A stretch of DNA of 64,000 nucleotides from an uncultured Bacteroidales bacterium (GCA_900317715.1 ONHS01000005.1:1-64000); one strand, 5' to 3'. Shown: positions 45,587-54,724, counted from the first letter of the stretch. Translations and numbers: made by a program. The notes: generated from the sequence alone by a model not told the origin.

Positions 45587-46505
45587 AGATATGAGTACCA
45601 ACCCGATAGAAGAATTACGTCACTTGGAGGCACCGGTCACCGAGAAGGAGTGGTCGGCGATTCTCCAGGACAAGCGTTATGTCCAGAAGTTTGGGCGGAA
45701 GCCCGGGTTCTCGCCGAAAGGCCGTGCCGGCATCATTGCGGGAGTCGTCGTCGCGCTCATTACCATCCCGATTTTGGTCAAAACACTTTCCCACGAGTCT
45801 AAAGCCCCTGTTCAGGAAGCCACAACCACGACAGAAACGGTTGTAAACAAAGACATAGCATCTCAAAGCGCACCTAGTGAGCCTTCCTCTGTAGCAACGG
45901 TTTCGGAAAGTACGTCAACCGCTGCCACCCCTGCCAAAGTGAAGAACACCGCAGCGGCGGCTACGGCGGAACGCAGCACCGTGAATTCCGTCGTCACAGC
46001 CAGAACGCAACCCCTTGTGGCTGAAAGAACGAACGAGCCCTCTGCAGTTTCTGCATCGACCGTAACACCTTCGTCAGCGGTCGCCCCCACCACTACTGAA
46101 GCCAAGATAGCCACGACCAAAGCCCAGCAAACATCCCAAACCATTTCTAAAAAGACTGAAAAAGAAGAAGTTGCCGAAGTCGTCACTCCGAAATCCGAGC
46201 CCGAAGCCGAGCCCGAGGAGACCGAAGCCGATCAATTCTTCATTCCTTCGGCTTTCACCCCCAACGGTGACGGTTTGAACGATCTGTTTTACGTGAAAGC
46301 GAATTTTGAGCCGCGTAATTTTGAGATGACCATCATGAGCCGCAACGGCGACCTGTTGTTCCATTCCCGCGACATCAACATCGGTTGGGACGGACAACTG
46401 CACGGCAGCACCCTGCCACATGGCATGTATGTCTATATCATCAAATACAAAGACAGCGAAGGGAAAGACCAAAAACAACAAGGACAAATACTTTTAATAC
46501 CGTAA
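45579..46505 (+). CDS. Inner-membrane protein with anti-sigma-like N-terminus and type-B T9SS sorting domain
   Basis: A 308-residue protein with three parts. The cytoplasmic N-terminus (about 1-48) has LRHLEAPVTEKEWSAILQD, like the short N-termini of Bacteroidota anti-sigma proteins. One transmembrane helix follows (about 50-67, AGIIAGVVVALITIPILV). A long Ala/Ser/Thr-rich linker leads to a C-terminal gliding-motility-associated domain (about 228-308) with FFIPSAFTPNGDGLNDLFYV, MTIMSRNGDLLFHSRDIN, GWDGQLHGSTLPHGMYVYII and GQILLIP. That C-domain is the type-B signal normally carried by T9SS cargo, but here no cleavable signal peptide precedes it and the protein stays tethered. It overlaps the sigma gene by 8 bp. 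A sensor function is an inference. Confidence 0.82.
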   Translation: MSKDMSTNPIEELRHLEAPVTEKEWSAILQDKRYVQKFGRKPGFSPKGRAGIIAGVVVALITIPILVKTLSHESKAPVQEATTTTETVVNKDIASQSAPSEPSSVATVSESTSTAATPAKVKNTAAAATAERSTVNSVVTARTQPLVAERTNEPSAVSASTVTPSSAVAPTTTEAKIATTKAQQTSQTISKKTEKEEVAEVVTPKSEPEAEPEETEADQFFIPSAFTPNGDGLNDLFYVKANFEPRNFEMTIMSRNGDLLFHSRDINIGWDGQLHGSTLPHGMYVYIIKYKDSEGKDQKQQGQILLIP

Positions 46506-47803
46506 TGACCCCCATAGACAGATCCATTCCCCCGAAAATCCAGCCGATAGAGGCTTTCTCCATGATGAAGCCTCGGCAAAATGCATTATCGAACGGCATC
46601 CCCGTATTCTATTTTGACAATCCCAATTTGGACCTGATACACATTCTGTTACAGGTGAAAACAGGTTCTCTTTATCAGCCGACGAAGAACCTCTGCAACT
46701 TCGCCTATTCGCTGCTTCGGGAAAGTGCGCCCGACCTGCAGGCCGAGGAGGTGTCCGAAAAATTGGACTATTACGGCACCAACTTTACCGTGAATGTAGG
46801 ATTGGAAAACGTTCAGCTGACGATGTCGATGCCGAAAAACAACATCCCCGACATTCTTCCAATCATCGCATCTTTCTGTATATCACCGCTTTATCACGAA
46901 TCAAATCTACAAATCATGAAGGACAAGGAGGTGACGAATCTGGCCTACAACGAGCAGAAAACCGACTATTGCGCATGGCGGCTGATGTGGCGGGAGATGC
47001 TGGGCGACACCTACCCTGCCGTCTCCTGCTTTTCGACTCGCGAGACAATCAACAGCATCAGTACCCATCAATTACAGGCATTCCATAAAGAAACTTTTTG
47101 TGCGGAAAGAGTCTCCCTTTTCGTTACCGGAAACCTGGATGCCGATACGGAAGCGATGATTGAACGCGTTTGGTCAGCGGTTCCCCACGGCACGCCAGCA
47201 CCTCTGTTGCCCGACATTCCCGTTACTCTACCGAGCAACCAACCCGTCTTCCAATCCATGCCAAACTGCATGCAATCCTCTCTGGTGCTGTGTTTTCCGT
47301 CCATGGGATTCAACGATCCTGAGCGTAGTGCCTTCTCGGTGCTGAGCACGCTCACCGGCGGCTACTTCAGCTCGCGATTGATGCAGAATTTGCGTGAACG
47401 ACAAGGACTTACGTATGGCGTTTCCGCTTCCAGCACCTTCTTTGGACGTCAATCCATCTTTGCCATCAGCAGTGATGTAAACGCCGAGCAGACCCAACGG
47501 GCCATTGACGCTTGCTTCGAAGAGTTGCAACGTCTTCAGCTCGAACCTGTTAGCGATGACGAGCTCACGATGGTGAAGAACTATATGGCGGGTATTCAAC
47601 TACGCGCCACCGACACTTCCGTGAACACCATGCTCAAATATGCCTACTGGTATCGATTCGGGTTGGACGAGAACGAAATGCATCGATATCTCACTGAGAT
47701 AAAAGATGTTACTGCCGAACAAATCATTTTTTTGGCAAAAGAGCATTTTTCTTACAATAAATTCACCCAAATCATCGTTGGTAAATATTTGGCTAACGAA
47801 TGA
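46505..47803 (+). CDS. M16 (pitrilysin/insulinase) family protein lacking the zinc motif
   Basis: A 432-residue protein with the two-lobe M16 fold: LIHILLQVKTGSLYQPTKNL, LDYYGTNFTVNVGLENVQLT, GYFSSRLMQNLRERQGLTYG. The inverted zinc motif HxxEH, which should follow the first GS segment, is replaced by NLCNFAYSLL, so it should not be catalytic. In M16 systems the non-catalytic partner pairs with a catalytic one, but no second M16 gene is present in the window. It begins at ATG 46505, which overlaps the previous stop (TAATG), and ends in ATGA overlapping the next start. Confidence 0.82.
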   Translation: MTPIDRSIPPKIQPIEAFSMMKPRQNALSNGIPVFYFDNPNLDLIHILLQVKTGSLYQPTKNLCNFAYSLLRESAPDLQAEEVSEKLDYYGTNFTVNVGLENVQLTMSMPKNNIPDILPIIASFCISPLYHESNLQIMKDKEVTNLAYNEQKTDYCAWRLMWREMLGDTYPAVSCFSTRETINSISTHQLQAFHKETFCAERVSLFVTGNLDADTEAMIERVWSAVPHGTPAPLLPDIPVTLPSNQPVFQSMPNCMQSSLVLCFPSMGFNDPERSAFSVLSTLTGGYFSSRLMQNLRERQGLTYGVSASSTFFGRQSIFAISSDVNAEQTQRAIDACFEELQRLQLEPVSDDELTMVKNYMAGIQLRATDTSVNTMLKYAYWYRFGLDENEMHRYLTEIKDVTAEQIIFLAKEHFSYNKFTQIIVGKYLANE

Positions 47804-49866
47804 AACGGATGAAAAAAAATATATTGTTTGTTTTGCTGATGGTCATGACTGTCAGTTGTTGGGCATGGCAACCGCCTAAGATGCAGTGCCTCAAGCTGAT
47901 GAACAACAATCAGCGAATGAAAATGGCATGGAGCAGCAACGGGGATTGCATCCACTTCAAGGCCTACTATTTCTACATCAACAACGTTCTTTGCGACAGT
48001 CTTTTTGGCCATGTGGGTCAGACCCAGACATTTACATTGTGTGATTACGGTTCCAAAGACATCAACAACATCCCTCAAGCTGAAGAATATTTCTGTTACA
48101 TCAAGGCGGTGGACTCCACAGGAGCTGCCTTTTATTCCGACACCATCCACTCTATCAGCATCACAGTGACCCCGATTGCCAACAACACGATGGCACGACT
48201 TGAGTGGGAGTCGCCCACCACCGTGCTGGACAATACTTGGGGCAATACCTTTGACATCTTCAAGAAACGTGAATTTGAGCCCGACTTCCCCCCTACCCCT
48301 TGTGCATCGGTGCCCAACACCCAATTCACTTACATCGACACCTCTGATGTTTGCGATGCCCTCATCTCTTATCAGGTGAGTATCACGAATTTCTACGGCG
48401 TAAACGAGCGTTGTCCCTTTATGACCACCATCGCTTCTGCGCATCTGATGGATAGTATCAGCCCGTCCGTCCCCATTTTGGACAGTGTCACGGTCACCCC
48501 CGACAATGAGGTCATGTTGGGTTTCCACGGCACGGAGCCTTACATGATGGCATACATCATCTATTACATCAACCCGAACGGCACCATCCCCTTCGATACG
48601 GTTTATGGCCAAACGTTTTGGATTGATCCCATCATGGACCCGAGTCTGGATTCTCGTTTCTATCGAATTGCTGCGATGGACTCTTGCGGGAACGTCTCCG
48701 CACTGACGGATAACCAACAGGGTAACATGCGGTTAATGATGAATTCCACCGACGCATGCCGGAAATCCGCCTCCATCCATTGGAGTACCTACACGAACCT
48801 CTTCAACGACATTTTGCGCTACGACGTTTTCCTCAGCGCTGACATGGGACAGAGTTGGAACCGCATCGGGAGCACCACGGAAACCCATTTCCAGATTGAG
48901 AATCTGCAGTTCAACCACGATTACCTTGCGTATGTCCGCGTGGTCAACAACGGTGAAACCATCACAGCCAGTTCCAACCGCATCAGATTCCAGATTTCAG
49001 CGGAAGAAGCGCAGGATTTTTCCTACATTCGCTCCGTTTCGGTCATCGACAACCACCACATCCAAATCAAAGTGCTGACCAGCGGTGACACGCTTCCGTT
49101 TAAGACGATCACGCTCTTGCGCAGTGAAAATGGCACCGATTTTGAGCCTTTCAAGACTGTAAACCATATTTCAGGCAACAAAGAATACACCTTTTACGAT
49201 AGTTTAGCGGATTTCAGCCGTCATTTGTACTACTATCGCACCTATTTGGTTAACGACTGCGGTGCTGACGTCGCCTACTCCAACATATCCCACAACATTT
49301 TGCTTACCGGTGAGAACAACGCCCAAACCAACCTGCTCTCGTGGCACGCATACGAGAACTGGGACGGTGGCGTTTCCAACTATTATGTGATGCGGAAAGT
49401 GGAAAGTGAAGAGCTGTTCAACACCGTCGGAAACGTTCCTCCCGGCCTCCAGAACAATTATCCCGACGACATTTCATCCTTATACGAATCGGGATCGAAA
49501 TTTGTATATTACATTGAAGCCCAAGAAAATCCGAACAGCTATGGTCTTGAAGAGACCAGCTACTCAAACTATATCACGCTAATACAGCCCCCATCATTGT
49601 ATTTTCCTAACGCCTTTCGGCCTTTGGGAGCAAGCAACAACGTTTTCAAGCCGATCAACTCTTTTGTGTCTCTTGATGGGTACCGTTTCTCCATTTTCAC
49701 ACGCACGGGAGAATGCATTTTTATCACCACCAATCCTCAGGAAGGTTGGGATGGCCGCATCAACGGCGTGGTCGCCCCAATGAGCGTCTATGTCTATTAC
49801 GTTGAGTATAAGATACCTGACGGTACCATTTTAGAACAAACGGGCACGGTAACGCTGGTTAAATAA
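47800..49866 (+). CDS. Secreted FN3-rich protein with type-B T9SS sorting domain
   Basis: A 688-residue exported protein. The signal peptide is at residues 1-24 (MKKNILFVLLMVMTVS core, WAW end). The mature region consists of several fibronectin-III-like modules (TPIANNTMARLEWESPTTVL, SIHWSTYTNLFNDILRYDVF) and ends in a type-B sorting domain (about 600-688: LYFPNAFRPLGASNNVFKP, FSIFTRTGECIF, EGWDGRINGVV, GTVTLVK). The PNGDG loop of the domain is degenerate (RPLGASNN). It may be the cargo monitored by the operon, or a PorA-like signalling protein. It overlaps the M16 gene by 4 bp and the rnr gene end by 8 bp. Confidence 0.85.
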   Translation: MKRMKKNILFVLLMVMTVSCWAWQPPKMQCLKLMNNNQRMKMAWSSNGDCIHFKAYYFYINNVLCDSLFGHVGQTQTFTLCDYGSKDINNIPQAEEYFCYIKAVDSTGAAFYSDTIHSISITVTPIANNTMARLEWESPTTVLDNTWGNTFDIFKKREFEPDFPPTPCASVPNTQFTYIDTSDVCDALISYQVSITNFYGVNERCPFMTTIASAHLMDSISPSVPILDSVTVTPDNEVMLGFHGTEPYMMAYIIYYINPNGTIPFDTVYGQTFWIDPIMDPSLDSRFYRIAAMDSCGNVSALTDNQQGNMRLMMNSTDACRKSASIHWSTYTNLFNDILRYDVFLSADMGQSWNRIGSTTETHFQIENLQFNHDYLAYVRVVNNGETITASSNRIRFQISAEEAQDFSYIRSVSVIDNHHIQIKVLTSGDTLPFKTITLLRSENGTDFEPFKTVNHISGNKEYTFYDSLADFSRHLYYYRTYLVNDCGADVAYSNISHNILLTGENNAQTNLLSWHAYENWDGGVSNYYVMRKVESEELFNTVGNVPPGLQNNYPDDISSLYESGSKFVYYIEAQENPNSYGLEETSYSNYITLIQPPSLYFPNAFRPLGASNNVFKPINSFVSLDGYRFSIFTRTGECIFITTNPQEGWDGRINGVVAPMSVYVYYVEYKIPDGTILEQTGTVTLVK

Positions 49867-52012
49867 GCACCCTTTCGAAATCCATACGCCGTTTGATGAT
49901 ATCGACGGCCACGACGCGCACGCGGATAGGATCGCCAAAACGGAGGTTCTTGCCGTGGTGCAATCCTACAAGCGTATAGTTCTCTTCGTCAATGTAATAG
50001 AAGTCGTCGTCGAAGCTGCGCATCGGGATCATACCCTCGCAGTGCGAATCCTTCAGTTCGGCATAGACACCCCATTTCGAGATGCCAGAAACCACCGCAT
50101 CGAATTCCTGTCCGATCTTGTCGGCGAGGTATTCAGCTTGTTTGTACTTGATGGAGTTGCGCTCGGCCTCCATTGCCTGCCGCTCCATATCGGAACAGTG
50201 CTTGCAATAATCCTCGTATTGATCTTTGTTGACCGATGGCTGATGGTCCAAGTATTTGTCTAGCAGACGATGCACCATCAAGTCCGGGTAACGGCGGATG
50301 GGCGAGGTGAAGTGGGTGTAATACGGGAACGCCAATCCGTAGTGACCGATGTTGTCGGTGGTATAGACGGCGCGCGCCATAATGCGGATGGAGAGTTTGC
50401 TCAGCATGTCGTAGTCGGGTTTGCCCTTTTCTCCTTCCAGCATCTTGTTCAGCGAACTACTGAAGGACTTCGTGGATGTGGTCTTGAGGTCGAAGCCCAA
50501 TTTCTTGACGAAATTCTTGAAGGTGCCGAGCTTCTCTTCCAGCGGTTTGTCGTGCACACGATAGACGAAGACGAACTCGGGTTGTCCCACCGTGTGTTTC
50601 TTTCCGACCTTCTCGGCCACACGCTTGTTGGCTAACAGCATGAACTCCTCGATGAGCCAGTTGGCCTCTTTCTGTTCTTTGAGATAGACCCCGATGGGTT
50701 TGCCGTTCTCGTCTAACTGGAACTTCACTTCCTCTGTTTCAAAACTGATGGCGTTATTGTCGAAGCGTTGTTTGCGCATCACCTGCGCCAGTTTGTGCAG
50801 TTGCAGAATCTCGTTGGAGAGATCGCCCTCGCCCGTTTCGATGATCTGCTGCGCCTCCTCGTAATTGAAGCGACGGTTGGAGCGGATGACGGTATGACCG
50901 AACCACTCCTTGTGGACCTTGCACTTGTCGTCCAAATCGAAAACTGCACTATAACAGAGCTTGTCTTCGTCGGGACGCAAAGAACAGAGATTATTGGAGA
51001 GTGCTTCGGGCAGCATCGGGATAGTGCGGTCCACCAAATATACGGAAGTGCCTCTGTTGTAGGCTTCTTGGTCGATGAGCGTGCCGGGCTTCACGTAGTA
51101 GGAGACATCGGCGATGTGGATACCCACGCGATAGAGTCCGCTCTCCAGCAGTTCGAAGGAGAGGGCATCGTCGAAGTCCTTGGCATCGGCAGGGTCGATG
51201 GTGAAGGTGGTGACATCGCGGAAGTCGCGACGACGCAGGATCTCCTTTTCGGAGATTTCCGTCGGAATTTGCTCTGCCTCCTGTTCCACGTTCTTGGGGA
51301 AAGAAACAGGGAAGTCGCTCTCTGCGAGAATAGAGAGCATCTCCACATCATTACTGCCGGGCTTGCCGAGCACATTGACGACTTCGCCGATGGGGTTGCG
51401 GTGTTTTCCCGACCAATCGATGATGCGCACCACTACTTTATCGCCGGTTTTGGCTTTGCGTAGGTTCTTGCCGGGGATGATGACATCGCGACGCAGAATG
51501 GTATTGTCGGGCACGAAGAAGGCGATTCCTTGTTTGATGTGGATGGTGCCGACGAGTTGTCGTTTGCTACGCTCCACGACTTCAACCACCTGACCTTCAA
51601 TGCGTTTTCCTTTACGTGCGGGGAAGAGCACCACCTTCACGAGATCGCCGTTGAGGGCGTTGCCAAGGTTGCCGTCCGCCACAAAGATGTCGTCGATGGT
51701 AGATTCGTCAGGCGTGTCATTCTGTTTGCCCTGCGGGATGACGAAGGCCATGCCGCTGCGTTTCTGCTCCACACGCCCAATGATGTAATGTTTGCCCGTG
51801 GTCTTGGTATCCTGGAACTTGCTGTTCAGCTTGTACTTACCGCGACCCGCCTTCAGCACCACCTTGGCGTTGATGAGCTTTTCGAGGGCTTGTTTCACCT
51901 CTTCGCGACCCTTTTTGTCGAAAATCTTGATCTTGGCCGCAATCTGTTTGTAGTTCAGTTTCTCTGTGCTGTTCGCCAGCACGTCTATGATTTGTTTGTT
52001 TAGTTCTTGCAT
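49859..52012 (-). CDS. rnr: Ribonuclease R (RNB-family exoribonuclease)
   Basis: A 717-residue processive 3'-5' exoribonuclease. An N-terminal winged helix (NYKQIAAKIKIFDKKGREEV) is followed by cold-shock domains, then the RNB catalytic core with IDPADAKDFDDALSF holding the metal-binding aspartates and a YTHFTSPIRRYPDLMVHR signature. It ends in an S1 domain (SGISKWGVYAELKDSHCEGM). It degrades structured RNA in quality control. The gene converges on the type-B CTD protein and overlaps it by 8 bp. Confidence 0.94.
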   Translation of the reverse strand: MQELNKQIIDVLANSTEKLNYKQIAAKIKIFDKKGREEVKQALEKLINAKVVLKAGRGKYKLNSKFQDTKTTGKHYIIGRVEQKRSGMAFVIPQGKQNDTPDESTIDDIFVADGNLGNALNGDLVKVVLFPARKGKRIEGQVVEVVERSKRQLVGTIHIKQGIAFFVPDNTILRRDVIIPGKNLRKAKTGDKVVVRIIDWSGKHRNPIGEVVNVLGKPGSNDVEMLSILAESDFPVSFPKNVEQEAEQIPTEISEKEILRRRDFRDVTTFTIDPADAKDFDDALSFELLESGLYRVGIHIADVSYYVKPGTLIDQEAYNRGTSVYLVDRTIPMLPEALSNNLCSLRPDEDKLCYSAVFDLDDKCKVHKEWFGHTVIRSNRRFNYEEAQQIIETGEGDLSNEILQLHKLAQVMRKQRFDNNAISFETEEVKFQLDENGKPIGVYLKEQKEANWLIEEFMLLANKRVAEKVGKKHTVGQPEFVFVYRVHDKPLEEKLGTFKNFVKKLGFDLKTTSTKSFSSSLNKMLEGEKGKPDYDMLSKLSIRIMARAVYTTDNIGHYGLAFPYYTHFTSPIRRYPDLMVHRLLDKYLDHQPSVNKDQYEDYCKHCSDMERQAMEAERNSIKYKQAEYLADKIGQEFDAVVSGISKWGVYAELKDSHCEGMIPMRSFDDDFYYIDEENYTLVGLHHGKNLRFGDPIRVRVVAVDIIKRRMDFERVLI

Positions 52013-52021
52013 TTTTGTAAT

Positions 52022-52063
52022 GGTTATTGGTTATTGGTTATGGGTTATGAGTTATGGGTTATC
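52022..52063. repeat. Heptamer tandem array (GGTTATT family)
   Basis: Six exact-period units are GGTTATT x2, GGTTATG x2, AGTTATG and GGTTATC. The array lies between the rnr start and the apbE stop (52068-52070). It is the reverse complement of the AATAACC array at 16109-16129. Confidence 0.8.
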
Positions 52064-52067
52064 GCCT

Positions 52068-53078
52068 TCATCGCTTCATCACGAACTTCCCGTCGTCCCC
52101 CGCAATAATGAACCACGCTTCCAGCTCGGGGCGCTGCTTCACGATTTCGGCGGACTTTTCGTAGCCGAGCACCATAAAGGCGGTAGCGTAGGCGTCGGCG
52201 CTGGCACAATCGGGGGCGATGACCGTGACGCTCAGCAGGTTGGTGCGTTCAGGCTTGCCAGTGCGCGGGTCGAGGATGTGAGTATAGCGCACGCCGTCCT
52301 CCTCGAAATAGTTGCGGTAGTTGCCGCTCGTGGCCACGGCGCGATGGTCTTGCAGCTCCATTGATTCGAGACTCTCCTTATTGCCATCCGCTGTCTCTGT
52401 AGGTCTTTGGATGCCAACCTTCCAGGCCTCGCCGCCGTTTTCGGAATCGGTACCGTTCTTGCCGTTTCGGTCTCCGCGGGCCGCCACCTCCCCGCCAATC
52501 TCAACGAGACAGTTCGTATAGCCCCGATTCACTAACCAGTCGGCCACCTTGTCCACGGCGTAGCCTTTCGCCACGGCGTTGAAGTTCAGCTGCACGCGAG
52601 GGTCTTTGCGAATAACTTTCTTCCCTTGAATATCAATAAGTTGAAAACCTACATACTCACGCACCGCCGCAAGGGTATCCTCGCCTACCGTATGGCGCAC
52701 GCCATCTTTGCCGAAACCCCATAGCTGCACCAACGGCTGTACGGTGCAATCGAAAGCACCTTCCGTAATAAGACTTACCCCTTTGGAAAGCTCCAGAACC
52801 TCTATAAAGTCGTCGTTCAGCTCGACATCTTCTCCTGCATTCCATCGGTAGATGATGGAGTTGGTATCGAAAATGGAGAACGTGTGCGACAGATCCGCCA
52901 ACAACGAGTCAATCTGCGCGTGCGGCAGCGGACGCTTGTCGTCGGGCTTTGTGACGCAAGTAATGGAATAGGTTGTCCCAAACACCTGACCCTCAATATG
53001 TTTTCGGACCGGTGTTTTGTAATGACAGGAGCTCAGCAGGATGAGCAGGGCGGAAAATATGCAGAGTGTCCTTTTCAT
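52068..53078 (-). CDS. apbE: FAD:protein FMN transferase (ApbE), lipoprotein
   Basis: A 336-residue ApbE-family flavin transferase that attaches FMN to threonine of Rnf/Nqr subunits in the periplasm. The lipoprotein signal is MKRTLCIFSALLILLSSC. Family signatures include VFGTTYSITC, FSIFDTNSIIYRWN, LNFNAVAKGYAVDKVADWL, LVEIGGEVAARG, HILDPRTGKPERTNLLSVTV and ASADAYATAFMVLG. A Gly/Asn-rich insert (DRNGKNGTDSENGGEA) interrupts the core. It lies downstream of rnfC, consistent with maturing an Rnf subunit, but the FMN-carrying subunits RnfD and RnfG are not in the cluster. Confidence 0.92.
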   Translation of the reverse strand: MKRTLCIFSALLILLSSCHYKTPVRKHIEGQVFGTTYSITCVTKPDDKRPLPHAQIDSLLADLSHTFSIFDTNSIIYRWNAGEDVELNDDFIEVLELSKGVSLITEGAFDCTVQPLVQLWGFGKDGVRHTVGEDTLAAVREYVGFQLIDIQGKKVIRKDPRVQLNFNAVAKGYAVDKVADWLVNRGYTNCLVEIGGEVAARGDRNGKNGTDSENGGEAWKVGIQRPTETADGNKESLESMELQDHRAVATSGNYRNYFEEDGVRYTHILDPRTGKPERTNLLSVTVIAPDCASADAYATAFMVLGYEKSAEIVKQRPELEAWFIIAGDDGKFVMKR

Positions 53079-53102
53079 AACGGACGTATGGGTGACAATG
53101 GA

Positions 53103-53165
53103 TGCGATACGTGGTCGTATGCGATACGCGGACGTATGCGATACGCCAGACGTATGCGATACGTC
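53103..53165. repeat. Dispersed GTATGCGATACG repeat, copy 2
   Basis: Four units of about 17 bp start with TGCGATACG and are spaced by GTGGTCGTA, CGGACGTA and CCAGACGTA. It fills the gap between rnfC and apbE. The core is shared with 16520-16577 in reverse complement. Confidence 0.7.
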
Positions 53166-53166
53166 C

Positions 53167-54585
53167 CTACTTGGCATTGCGGGCGCGGATGATGCCGCCG
53201 GTTTTGGCCTTACCGACGCGAATCATGTCGAGAATCGGACGGTTGGAGGGGCAGATGAAGGCGCAGGAACCGCATTCGATGCAGTTCATGATGCCGTACT
53301 TCTCGGTGTCGTCCCAACGTTTCAGATCCGTGAAGGTGTGCAGCATATAGGGTTCCAGTCCCATCGGGCAGACGCTCACGCACTTGCCGCAACGCAGACA
53401 CGGATGCACTTCGCCGCGCACACTCTCCTCCTCGTTCATGAACAAGAGGCTCGACATGCCCTTGGCGGTATAGGCGTTAAGGTTGGCGATGGCCTTGCCC
53501 ATCATCGGACCGCCGGAGATGATCTTGCCGGTGTCCTCGGGGATGCCCACCGACTGCAGCACGCTCAGGATCGGGGTACCGATGCGCAGGCGGTAATTTT
53601 TGCACTGGTCGGGGCGCAGCGAACGGCCGGAGACCGTGGTGTAGGTTTGCACGATCGGTTTGTTCTTCTGCACTGCCAAATAGATGGTGTACATCGTGGT
53701 GATGTTATTGACGATGCAGCCCACTGAAATCGGCAGCGCACCATTCGGGACGCTTCTGCCGGTGATAGCCTTGATGAGCTGTTTTTCAGCGCCTTGCGGG
53801 TATTTGATGCGCAACGGTTGCACTTCGATATTCGGATAGCGTTTTGCCGTCTCCATCAGCAACTTGATAGCGCGGGGCTTGTTGTCCTCAATGCCGATGA
53901 TGGCCTTCGGGGCACCCGATGCGATGAGCGCGATCTCGATGCCGATCATGCATTGCTCACAACGCTCCAAAATCACGCGGTTGTCGGTGGAGATATAAGG
54001 CTCACACTCTGCGGCGTTGATGATCAGGTATTCGCACTTCTGATCGGGTTTCAACATATATTTAATATGTGTCGGGAAGCAGGCGCCGCCTAAACCCACG
54101 ATACCGCGGTCTTTCATGCGCTCGATGATCTCTTCCTTGGTTTTCAGCTTGATGTCGTGGATGATGTCCAACGAAGTGTCAATGCTCTCGTCCCATTCGT
54201 CACCCTCGCGTTTGATTACCACGGCGGGTTTCTTATAGCCAGTGATGTCGGCCACCTGATCAACCTTGACGACGGTGCCGGAAATCGGGGCGTGGATATT
54301 GGCGCAGACGAAGGATTCAGCCTTGCCGATGAGCTGTCCCACCTTCACCTTGTCGCCTTTTTGCACGATGGGGGTGGCGGGGGCACCGAGGTGTTGGGTC
54401 ATATAGACGACCGCTTCATCGGGCAGCGGGAAGGTCTCCACGGGTGCGGAGTGCGCGAATTTGTTGGCTTCGGGGTGCACACCGCCCATGCGGAAGGTCT
54501 TGTGGCTCATTTTTTTGACGTATTGAGCACTCTCTTTGATGTTGTCTTCAATTCTCTGTTCGAGGGTTGCGACTGTATTTTCCAT
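53167..54585 (-). CDS. rnfC: Electron transport complex subunit RnfC
   Basis: A 472-residue peripheral subunit of the Rnf complex, which couples ferredoxin and NAD to ion pumping. The N-terminal barrel-sandwich region (FRMGGVHPEANKFAHSAPVE, DKVKVGQLIGKA) is followed by the FMN/NADH-binding region (VGLGGACFPTHIK). Two [4Fe-4S] motifs close it: CLRCGKCVSVCPMGLEP and CIECGSCAFICPSNRP. ATG 54585 is the best family-consistent start. rnfB lies upstream, with a dispersed repeat element in between. Confidence 0.93.
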   Translation of the reverse strand: MENTVATLEQRIEDNIKESAQYVKKMSHKTFRMGGVHPEANKFAHSAPVETFPLPDEAVVYMTQHLGAPATPIVQKGDKVKVGQLIGKAESFVCANIHAPISGTVVKVDQVADITGYKKPAVVIKREGDEWDESIDTSLDIIHDIKLKTKEEIIERMKDRGIVGLGGACFPTHIKYMLKPDQKCEYLIINAAECEPYISTDNRVILERCEQCMIGIEIALIASGAPKAIIGIEDNKPRAIKLLMETAKRYPNIEVQPLRIKYPQGAEKQLIKAITGRSVPNGALPISVGCIVNNITTMYTIYLAVQKNKPIVQTYTTVSGRSLRPDQCKNYRLRIGTPILSVLQSVGIPEDTGKIISGGPMMGKAIANLNAYTAKGMSSLLFMNEEESVRGEVHPCLRCGKCVSVCPMGLEPYMLHTFTDLKRWDDTEKYGIMNCIECGSCAFICPSNRPILDMIRVGKAKTGGIIRARNAK

Positions 54586-54610
54586 TTTGATTGATTTTCG
54601 TTTGATGATT

Positions 54611-54704
54611 CCAGGGCTCACTGCGTTCGTCCTGGCTTTGTGGTTCCCTAGGGCTCGCTGCGCTCACCCTAGGTTGACATAGGTCGAGCTTTCAGCCCTT
54701 TTTG
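54611..54704 (+). repeat. Dispersed double-hairpin element, copy 2 with a half-copy
   Basis: A half-copy (CCAGGGCTCACTGCGTTCGTCCTGG, 54611-54635 region) is followed by a full copy with CCTAGGGC...ACCCTAGG and GAGCTTTCAGCCC plus TTTTTGGAA. It separates rnfB and rnfC, which are normally in one transcript. Confidence 0.75.
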
Positions 54705-54724
54705 GAATTAACCGTGTAACCGTT

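Noticed and set aside
45579..46505. Ordinary T9SS cargo protein
   Set aside because: It has no cleavable signal peptide. About 48 charged residues precede the only hydrophobic helix, and the gene overlaps a sigma factor.
53079..53177. N-terminal extension of ApbE
   Set aside because: The extension is encoded by the GTATGCGATACG repeat. The lipoprotein signal at 53078 is a proper start.
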